A program made the position numbers and the translations under genes. The notes beneath the pieces are model-generated. The model saw only the letters and a program-made list of their open reading frames with translations. It was not told the DNA's origin and ran no database searches. Of a DNA stretch of 43,420 nt, positions 26,629 to 33,899 are shown in pieces. Positions within the stretch are counted from its first letter, which is position 1. Every line of letters begins with the position of its first letter. This DNA is from Candidatus Woesearchaeota archaeon (lineage in GTDB: Archaea > Nanobdellota > Nanobdellia > Woesearchaeales > DSVV01), in assembly GCA_016214075.1 (NCBI GenBank), contig JACRPI010000032.1, forward strand, positions 1 to 43,420, read 5' to 3'.

Positions 26629-29301
26629 ATGACCCCAATTGATGCAGTAACCGAAGTTTCTCGTGATCTTTTCCCCAACAGACGAGTTCTTTTAATCGCT
26701 CATGAGTTTGAAACAGGAGGAGGCATTGCAACATATGTTCGTCATACAAAAAAAGCTCTTCGAAGTTTAGACCTTATGGTGGATGTACTTGTTAGAGCAC
26801 ATGGCTCATCATCTGAAGCAAGCTTATTTACTGATGATGTTGCTACAAGCGTTGACATTAATAATCTTCCGCAGCTATTAAAAAGACGTCCTTATGATCT
26901 TATTCATTTTAACAGTATTTCTACAACAACTATGTATGGTTTTCCACTTCGTGGTCTTGGTATTTTGAACACGCCACTTGTTTATACGGCTCACTCTAGC
27001 ATCCAACAAGAGATGGATCGCTTAGGAGTAGGTGGTGCTGAATATCAACGAGCACTTGAAGCACAACACCAATTACTTGATATTGCTGATAGAATTATTG
27101 TGCCGAGTACAGCTTTGGGGGGCGCACTTGGAGGACAGAGTAAAATACGAGTTGTTCCTAATCCTGTTGCTCTCCCTACTTTTGAGGCAAAAAATGTTGA
27201 CGCTATTGCCAATTGGATTCGAAAACATTATGCTCCTAATGATGAAGACCTCCTTATTTATTCAGGTAGGCTTGGACAAGAGAAAGGAGTAACAACTCTT
27301 GCTGCAGCATATAATCATCTTAAGCGACAGAGGACAAATTTGAGGTTGTTATATGTCGGTGCAGGACCTGCAACTCCTACTGTGTACCAAATTCTTGGAG
27401 CAGACTGTGATGGCTTTATTAAAGATGGCTCTGGAAGAAAATATCCGCCAGTTACTGGTTGGCGACAAGGAGAAGAGCTCTTTGCATATTATGCTGCTGC
27501 AGATGCTATTATAATCCCAAGCAAACTTGAATCGTTTGGGCTCAGTGCTGCTGAGGCACTTCTTATGAAAAAGCCTTTGATTGTTAGTGACATTGATGGC
27601 CCACATGAATATTTTGTAGAACCTGGTTTTGCTTATGGAATCTCGAATCCTAATGATGTGAGCGCAATTATCCAAGCAACTAACCGCTGTCTTGCTGAGA
27701 AAGGAACTTCCTCTCAACGTGCTATGATTGATCGTGCTGTTGCGCACCTTACTTCTGAACTCAATTTAGGAAGTTTCGGGAAGAGAGTACTTCGAACATA
27801 TGCGGAGTCTATAGGAAACACCACTCGAAGAAGACATTATTATCATGCTGCTGCTGCATATCACCAACGAAGACTTGAAGAGTTGCTCACCGAAGAGCCC
27901 GATAATGGAGCTATCGCTTATGCACTTGCAGAGATGTATGCCTCTCATGGAGAGACCTCGTCTGCTCAACAGTTATTAGAACGAGCAATGACCTGTACAT
28001 TTACCGCTTCATATGGTGTGGAAAAACAACAAGCATATGTTGCACTTGCTGCACTTTATTATAAAAAAAGAGAGTATCATTTACTTCCCCCTCTTTTCAA
28101 AGAAGGCTCTGTACTCCTTGAACATGATAAAGTAGATGCGTATAAGAAAGCAGTCGTTGATGATTGGTATGAATTTGGAATCAAAGCACGAGAAGCAAGA
28201 GACTTAGTTCTTTCACAATATTACTTTAATCTAATCTTGGAAACTGACCCTAACCATGGAAATGCGCATCACCGCATTGCGCAAACAATCAAAGAGCTGG
28301 GTGGAGAAGACGCACGCATGCGTGAACACTACGACTATGCTCTTGCACTTCGTGCAGAAATGTTTCCAGAAGAATTTATGACTGGCTTTGCATCTGAAGC
28401 AACAAGAGGTAGCAGCACCAGAACATATCATAATGAAATTACCTTATATCGATTTAACAGACCGAGAATTATCTACGCAACTCCTAAAGAAAGAAGAGCA
28501 CTCTCTGGCTTTGTTGTTAAAAAAGTAATGGAAGAAGGAGACTTACGAACAATAACCCTCCAACGCGCAAAAACTGAATTTTCTACTCTTGAACTACTAG
28601 CAACAAGTCCGCAGTTTCAAGACCACTATAGAGTACCGCTTCCCCTCGCTTATGATCCTACTTCTGGTATCATTGTTATGGAACTTGTTCAAGGAAGAAG
28701 TGTCCCTTCTATTGTTGCACAAAACCCCACAAAATTTGTTGAGTACATGGAAAGAATTGCATCTTTTGCAGCTGAATTACATGAAATAAGAATACATGAC
28801 CGAGCAGATGCTCCTTTAACAACAAATGTTCAATATAGTTTATATCTAAACATGATTAGAGAAGATAATACTAAATCGGCTGACCCCGCATATAGAAGGA
28901 TTAAAGAATATCTTGAGTGTGGAGCGTCTGTACCAACTGGAAGAACACAACGTTTTATCCATGGTGACCAGAGCATTGCTGTTTTTTATGATACTGGGGC
29001 AGAACTTTACTGTATTGATTTTAACAACGCTGATTCTGGTTTGCCAAGTCAAGATGCAGCACTGCTTATTTCAAATGCATACACACATATGGCTGATGTT
29101 GTTCCCTTACCTCTCTTTAGGAATGGAGTAGAGCACTTCTTAGAACTGTATACCAAAAAAATGGGCTCTGATGAAAAAGCTGCTTTTTCACGTCAGCTCC
29201 CATTTTTCCTTGCAGGCGCGGAATACTCAAAAGTAAGCGACCTCGGCCTTGGTCGTGTAGATTATAATATTCGAGAAATTTATGGCATCACTTTAAAGTA
29301 G
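26629..29301 (+). CDS. GT4 glycosyltransferase - TPR - kinase-like (APH-type) fusion
   Basis: The 890-residue protein has three parts. Residues 18-390 are a GT-B glycosyltransferase of family 4, with GGGIATYV at the start, YSGRLGQEKG (211-220) and the E-x7-E motif ESFGLSAAE (301-309). Residues about 405-580 are TPR-like; WYEFGIKA and LILETDP correspond to the module of the three upstream genes. Residues about 600-890 resemble an aminoglycoside-phosphotransferase/choline-kinase-type fold: VVKKV (Lys631/632), VMELVQG hinge, FIHGDQSIAV (776-785) and CIDFNN (795-800). The catalytic-loop Asn of HGDxxxxN is Val, so kinase activity is doubtful. It probably glycosylates a protein or lipid under control of the phosphatase next door. 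Confidence 0.8.
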   Translation: MTPIDAVTEVSRDLFPNRRVLLIAHEFETGGGIATYVRHTKKALRSLDLMVDVLVRAHGSSSEASLFTDDVATSVDINNLPQLLKRRPYDLIHFNSISTTTMYGFPLRGLGILNTPLVYTAHSSIQQEMDRLGVGGAEYQRALEAQHQLLDIADRIIVPSTALGGALGGQSKIRVVPNPVALPTFEAKNVDAIANWIRKHYAPNDEDLLIYSGRLGQEKGVTTLAAAYNHLKRQRTNLRLLYVGAGPATPTVYQILGADCDGFIKDGSGRKYPPVTGWRQGEELFAYYAAADAIIIPSKLESFGLSAAEALLMKKPLIVSDIDGPHEYFVEPGFAYGISNPNDVSAIIQATNRCLAEKGTSSQRAMIDRAVAHLTSELNLGSFGKRVLRTYAESIGNTTRRRHYYHAAAAYHQRRLEELLTEEPDNGAIAYALAEMYASHGETSSAQQLLERAMTCTFTASYGVEKQQAYVALAALYYKKREYHLLPPLFKEGSVLLEHDKVDAYKKAVVDDWYEFGIKAREARDLVLSQYYFNLILETDPNHGNAHHRIAQTIKELGGEDARMREHYDYALALRAEMFPEEFMTGFASEATRGSSTRTYHNEITLYRFNRPRIIYATPKERRALSGFVVKKVMEEGDLRTITLQRAKTEFSTLELLATSPQFQDHYRVPLPLAYDPTSGIIVMELVQGRSVPSIVAQNPTKFVEYMERIASFAAELHEIRIHDRADAPLTTNVQYSLYLNMIREDNTKSADPAYRRIKEYLECGASVPTGRTQRFIHGDQSIAVFYDTGAELYCIDFNNADSGLPSQDAALLISNAYTHMADVVPLPLFRNGVEHFLELYTKKMGSDEKAAFSRQLPFFLAGAEYSKVSDLGLGRVDYNIREIYGITLK

Positions 29302-29310
29302 TGATTTGAC

Positions 29311-29326
29311 CGAAACATTTAAATAT
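29311..29326 (+). promoter_or_regulatory. Strong BRE/TATA promoter of the 931-residue protein gene
   Basis: CGAAACATTTAAATAT is identical to 37257-37272, before the S-layer-like gene. It predicts a leader of about 45-50 nt; AGGTGA (29381-29386) is the ribosome-binding site before the ATG at 29394. Confidence 0.65.
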
Positions 29327-29393
29327 AACTTAGTTTTCACTACCAAGTAATTACAAGAATAAAAGTTATAGTAACAACTAAGGTGAACAAAAC

Positions 29394-32189
29394 ATGGCAT
29401 TTACACGAGCAGGAAACCGAGAAGCATTTTTAGAAAAATCTGGATCTATAGATGTTGAAGGATTACAACGTGCAATTGAAACTGGTGACCTTCTTCGACG
29501 CTATGATTTAGACACTGCTCAGAACATAACACGATATCACAGACAGACTCCCTCACTCGTCGGCGGCGCAAGTGTAGCACCAAATACTGCTGCAGATCCT
29601 ACCTTGGATCATCTTGCTGTAACTCCCTTTGATCCTGCAACAGCAACATCACCTGGTTATAACCTCGGGGCAATGATTGCACAATACCTCCCACTGAGAG
29701 ATTGCTTTTATCATCGTGATAAACAACGAGAAGTTGCAAAAGGACTTGATGATTTATACAAAGAATTACAGCGCGTGCAAAATGAAGTTGTTGCACCGCA
29801 CCCTACCAATCCAGGACTCCTTGTCACAACAAAACGAAAATTGACCGCAGCTGAAGCTGGGAAAATTATAGGTCAGCGACGCTATCATGTTTCCCGAGGA
29901 ACACTCGAGCAACTTTCTATTGAGTTAGGATATGTTGGTGAAGTAGATATTCAAACACCAGTCCCTACACCTTATGGTTATACAGCACCTGCTGCCCCAG
30001 CAACACCTGGAGCACCTACATACAGAACACCAACACCTGATGATGTCCGTGCAGCATATCAGCAGCCATTAAGCTGGAAACGCCCACAAACTTATTTACA
30101 AAGAATCCCTGAAGGAGTTCTTGCAGTTATTCGAGATGGTGCACTTGTCACAGGCGCAATTGCTGGTTCAGGACTCGCACTTGGTGCAGTTGGCGCATAT
30201 GCCGCAGCAAAAGGCGGACAAATAGCAGCAGGGCTTATAGGTTCAGGAATTTCTCATGTTGCACGACGTAGCGCATCTGACTATATTACATCGGAAGACG
30301 GTCTTCAAAATTTTGCACAGATGACCGGAAAACTCAGTGGTCTCGCAGCATACAGCGCAACAGCTTCCTTAGCAACTGCAACACTCGCAGTAGGATGGGT
30401 TACAGGAACATTAGCAGGAAGTGCAATTACCCGTTATATTGCAAACAGAAAAAGACAAAATGCTCGCGATAAACAGCGACAACTTGAAGATGTTCTGCAA
30501 ACTGGCGGCATAGACCCTACTTTAGCAACACAAATTCAGAATGATATTCGTTCTGCTGAGAAGTATGAAGCAGCTTCTGCAACGTTTGATATTGCATCGC
30601 TCCTTGGAGTAGTAGGAGGTGTTTTATCCAATGGTGTAGGTATGGTTTCATCAACAAATGATACTGAAGCACCATCCATCGACAAAATAGAATATTCCAC
30701 AAAAACTGATCTCTGCAAAGGAGACAAAGTAGAATTCAGTTTCACAGCAGCGGACAATAAAGATGTTGAAAAAGTTGTCGCTGAATTATACACTGCTGGC
30801 GACGCGCAAGACGCATTACAAGCAAAACTTTTAGGAGTTCCAAGTTCTGTTACAGCATTACAAGATGCAACTGTCCATCAAGATGGAATTACTGATATTA
30901 ATGTTTTCGGAAAAGATGTTGTTGAAGGAAATGGATCATTCACTATTAATGACTCTGGAGACTACAAAGTTTTATTGACCGCAACTGACGCAGCTGGAAA
31001 CAGCACCTCACAGCTTGTTGAACACACCTACACCATAGGAAATTGTGAAAGCACAGTTGATCCTGACGAGCCCCCTGTTTGTCCTGTTGATCCTGATGAA
31101 CCAAAAACACCAAGCGAACTCGAAGACTGTGTTAAAGAACGCTTCAGCTATGGTAAAAATATCAGCAAAGGCGTTGAACTCCGCGAAGTCTATGACTATC
31201 ACACCACACCTTTGAAACCTGAAGCAGGACACGAACAAGGATTAACTCTTGATCATTGGAAAGGCGGAAGCGTTTCATTGAATGGTGTGTATGATGAACA
31301 TACACCATGCGATTTCAACGTCGACAACACTGTTGTCATGCTTGAACATTACACTGACGCAAAAGCACTCGATTATCGAGTCCTTGTTGATGTTGACGCA
31401 TCTGGCCACTTCGAAATTCCAAAAGAATTCGCAGCATACAACGGTGATGACATCCAAGTCACTTGGGCAGAAGTAACCCACTGCGAAGATGGCAAACTTG
31501 GTCTTGAAGACTTAGCAAGCTATACGCACGGAAACCATGTTGTTATTCCAAAAGAAGCAGTGTTTGAAGGATCTGTTCCAACACACGTCGCACCACATTA
31601 TGTTGATTGCGATGGATCAGCTGATGCAACACCTGCACCAAAACATACTGACGTTCCAAAAGACGATTGCGGACCATGCAAAACAGCATGCGACAAGGAA
31701 TATTATTTACCTGTCGGCGTTGTAGATACAAAAGCAGGCCCATGCCCTGACGGCGCACCTGTTATGACAAGCAGTGGATTTGTTCCAGCAGGAACACTTG
31801 ATACAGTCGTCAATACATTTGGTTATATGCCAAGCGATGTTTCAGGAACACCTGTAGACGCAGTTCCTGGAAGTGTTGACGCAACACTCAATCCATTTGG
31901 ATACACTCCTGACGCAGCAGCGCCTCTTAGCGCTCCAGGAGGAACACTTGACGCAACACCAAATCCTTTTGACGGCGTTGCTCCAGCAGTGCCTGCACCA
32001 ACAGGAGCTCCTAGCGGAACACTCAGTGATCCAGTAGATCCATTTGATGTTGACGCAGGATCTGCTCCAGCAGATCCATTAGTGTACAATCTTGGTCATT
32101 ATTACCAAGAAACATATTACATCGATGACGAAGTACTTCGCGCATTCGAGAGACAACAACAAGCAGCATTAGAATTACGACTAGTATAG
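29394..32189 (+). CDS. Multi-pass membrane protein with probable extracellular Ig-like domain and proline-rich repeats
   Basis: The 931-residue protein has no classical signal peptide. Residues 98-182 are a helical block whose LTAAEAG...ELGY pattern keeps the 27-residue spacing of TPR1 and TPR2 and looks like a helix-turn-helix. A Pro-rich linker follows (185-230). Then come Gly/Ala-rich hydrophobic stretches (about 240-290, 312-350, 395-420), probably membrane helices. An Ig/cadherin-like domain (425-555; EFSFTAADNKDVEKV and VLLTATDAAGN) and a Cys-rich part follow. Near the C-terminus about four copies of a G-T/S-L/V-D-x-x-x-N-P-F-x-Y-x-P repeat occur (about 800-900). I do not recognise the family. 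It probably links a cytosolic face to the cell surface. Confidence 0.7.
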   Translation: MAFTRAGNREAFLEKSGSIDVEGLQRAIETGDLLRRYDLDTAQNITRYHRQTPSLVGGASVAPNTAADPTLDHLAVTPFDPATATSPGYNLGAMIAQYLPLRDCFYHRDKQREVAKGLDDLYKELQRVQNEVVAPHPTNPGLLVTTKRKLTAAEAGKIIGQRRYHVSRGTLEQLSIELGYVGEVDIQTPVPTPYGYTAPAAPATPGAPTYRTPTPDDVRAAYQQPLSWKRPQTYLQRIPEGVLAVIRDGALVTGAIAGSGLALGAVGAYAAAKGGQIAAGLIGSGISHVARRSASDYITSEDGLQNFAQMTGKLSGLAAYSATASLATATLAVGWVTGTLAGSAITRYIANRKRQNARDKQRQLEDVLQTGGIDPTLATQIQNDIRSAEKYEAASATFDIASLLGVVGGVLSNGVGMVSSTNDTEAPSIDKIEYSTKTDLCKGDKVEFSFTAADNKDVEKVVAELYTAGDAQDALQAKLLGVPSSVTALQDATVHQDGITDINVFGKDVVEGNGSFTINDSGDYKVLLTATDAAGNSTSQLVEHTYTIGNCESTVDPDEPPVCPVDPDEPKTPSELEDCVKERFSYGKNISKGVELREVYDYHTTPLKPEAGHEQGLTLDHWKGGSVSLNGVYDEHTPCDFNVDNTVVMLEHYTDAKALDYRVLVDVDASGHFEIPKEFAAYNGDDIQVTWAEVTHCEDGKLGLEDLASYTHGNHVVIPKEAVFEGSVPTHVAPHYVDCDGSADATPAPKHTDVPKDDCGPCKTACDKEYYLPVGVVDTKAGPCPDGAPVMTSSGFVPAGTLDTVVNTFGYMPSDVSGTPVDAVPGSVDATLNPFGYTPDAAAPLSAPGGTLDATPNPFDGVAPAVPAPTGAPSGTLSDPVDPFDVDAGSAPADPLVYNLGHYYQETYYIDDEVLRAFERQQQAALELRLV

Positions 32190-32203
32190 TGAGGTAAACA
32201 ACA

Positions 32204-33586
32204 ATGACATACAAAGCAACAACATATACGGTAGCAGCACTTGCAACAGCGATTGGATCATATTCTCCAACTGCAGATGCAACAACAGCACGAAAAGAAC
32301 GACCAATGGCTTATGAATTCCCAGGAGCACCTGCTGGACTTGAAAAAATCACTGTTTCTGCTGGCGTTAATTTAATTCCAAATCAGACAGATGGTTCAGT
32401 TGTTGTTCGTGTTGGCAGTGATGAACTTCCTCACCGAGCAGATGTCAGCGTTAAAAGCGTCGCGACAGGAAAAGAATTACCTGTTTGCGGCTATACAGTA
32501 CAGTACGTTGTTTCACCAGCGACTGAAGCAAGTCAAATGGATCCACGCGATGATCTTATGATTAAACAATATAGAGCAGCATTCCAAAAACCAAAACCAT
32601 TGAATGGCGTTGAAATTGATTATAGAATGGAAGAAAAAGATTTTGACCTTCTTGCAAGTCTTCCTGGCGATGGAAAATATATTCTTTACACACGAGGAAC
32701 AGTCAGTGTTCCAGTCGCTGGCACAGATTGTACACAAACATTGAAGATCCCAGGATTTTCCGAAGGACCATCTTATGATGTCTTCACTGTTGTTGGCACA
32801 AAAGGAACGCCATTTGTTTATCCTTCAGCAGAAATTGAAGCATGGACAAACAGCGATCTTGAATTTACTGAAGGAGGCATGTTTCATCCAAAATGGAAAC
32901 AAACACATGTAGTTAAAGGAATCATACAATATGAAGCAGGCAAACATGTCGGCGCAGATTTTGCAGTTCTTGGAACTGATGGCTTTGGAACAAACAAGAA
33001 AGATGATCCTTGCGCACCACGAGATCCATGCGCTCCAACAGATCCTTGCACAACAAACTGTAAACCAGTTCTTTACGAAGAACTCTTTATTGTTGGCGCA
33101 AACACTGTTCAGGAAGGAAGACGAACTATTGTTGTTCCTGACGAAACAAGCATGAACAGAGTGAAGATCCAACCCGGACAACATCTTGTTGCACGCTATG
33201 ACGCGGAGAATTATAACATTAGAACACATGAAGTGGATGCAGTAACAACAAGACGAACTGACGGAACTATTGCACTTGCTGAACGAAACATTGATGGAAT
33301 CATTGTTCCTGCTCACGGCATGGTTTTCGGCATTGAGCGTGTGCTCTACGGTATGTACGCTGTTGACAGAGATCATGATGGCGTTATCAGCCCTGGCGAA
33401 CAAGAATGCAGACCTATTGCAAAAGACGTTACCGTTGTTGAATTTGTTCCACGCGGTTATGAAGCAGAAGCATTCCTTGCAGGTCTTGGTCTTGGATTGA
33501 TTGGGGGATATTTAATTCCAAACCCAACACCAGTTCTTGAAGCAGGAGAAGTTGGCTTTGGCGCTGCAGGAGCACTTGTACACTAA
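32204..33586 (+). CDS. Surface protein with EF-hand-type calcium loop and C-terminal membrane anchor
   Basis: The 460-residue protein follows the preceding gene after 14 bp with its own GAGGT ribosome-binding site, so the two are co-transcribed. The N-terminus is weakly hydrophobic (about 7-25) and could be a signal. The body is mostly beta-type, with a DPCAPRDPCAPTDPC repeat (268-282) rich in Cys. Residues 388-399, DRDHDGVISPGE, are a complete EF-hand calcium-binding loop (dockerin-like). A Gly-rich hydrophobic stretch near 424-439 (AFLAGLGLGLIGGYLIP) may anchor it. Function unknown; calcium binding is a firm prediction from the loop. Confidence 0.7.
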   Translation: MTYKATTYTVAALATAIGSYSPTADATTARKERPMAYEFPGAPAGLEKITVSAGVNLIPNQTDGSVVVRVGSDELPHRADVSVKSVATGKELPVCGYTVQYVVSPATEASQMDPRDDLMIKQYRAAFQKPKPLNGVEIDYRMEEKDFDLLASLPGDGKYILYTRGTVSVPVAGTDCTQTLKIPGFSEGPSYDVFTVVGTKGTPFVYPSAEIEAWTNSDLEFTEGGMFHPKWKQTHVVKGIIQYEAGKHVGADFAVLGTDGFGTNKKDDPCAPRDPCAPTDPCTTNCKPVLYEELFIVGANTVQEGRRTIVVPDETSMNRVKIQPGQHLVARYDAENYNIRTHEVDAVTTRRTDGTIALAERNIDGIIVPAHGMVFGIERVLYGMYAVDRDHDGVISPGEQECRPIAKDVTVVEFVPRGYEAEAFLAGLGLGLIGGYLIPNPTPVLEAGEVGFGAAGALVH

Positions 33587-33645
33587 TTTTTTCTTTTCTC
33601 TTCTTTTTTTCTCATTTTCATTTTTCAAATTTTTACCAAAAAAAG
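33587..33645 (+). terminator. U-rich transcription terminator after the EF-hand gene
   Basis: The run after the stop codon consists largely of T in tracts of 3-7 bases. U-rich tracts alone end transcription in archaea. Confidence 0.6.
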
Positions 33646-33655
33646 ATTTCAAAAT

Positions 33656-33720
33656 AGGTTGAATTGTGTATGCGCAGTGTAAGGCGAATAAAGCACACTG
33701 GTGCGTGTATTACACAACCT
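33656..33720. repeat. Structured element F (65 bp), related to the element at 19980-20047
   Basis: Outer arms AGGTTG (33656-33661) and CAACCT (33715-33720) enclose AATTGTGTAT, TAAGG, GCGA and GGTGCGTGT in the same order as element E, plus a perfect inner stem CAGTGT/ACACTG. The outer arm bases differ from element E yet still pair. This fills part of the 313-bp gap 33587-33899; the remainder holds the terminator and the promoter and leader of the next gene. Confidence 0.55.
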
Positions 33721-33740
33721 CTCCAAGTTCTTACTTATAA

Positions 33741-33770
33741 GTGAATACATATAGAAACATTTATAAATAG
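33741..33770 (+). promoter_or_regulatory. Promoter and long leader of the PKD gene
   Basis: The TATA box (33760-33769) predicts a start near 33790 and so a leader of about 110 nt, long for an archaeon. The leader has hairpins TGTCA/TGACA (33797-33801/33810-33814) and GATCAT/ATGATC (33854-33859/33864-33869). AGGTGG (33887-33892) precedes the ATG at 33900. Confidence 0.6.
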
Positions 33771-33899
33771 ATATTCATTACCATACAGTAAATACATGTC
33801 ACGGAGTTATGACACTAAGTCTTTCCGACGACAGTAATGACAAGAAATGACACGATCATACAAATGATCCAAAATAACAACTAGAAAGGTGGAACGACA

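Noticed and set aside
28426-29301. Hanks-type Ser/Thr kinase as partner of the PP2C phosphatase
   Set aside because: The glycine-rich loop, HRD and DFG motifs are absent; the domain fits APH/choline-kinase-like proteins better and lacks one key catalytic residue.
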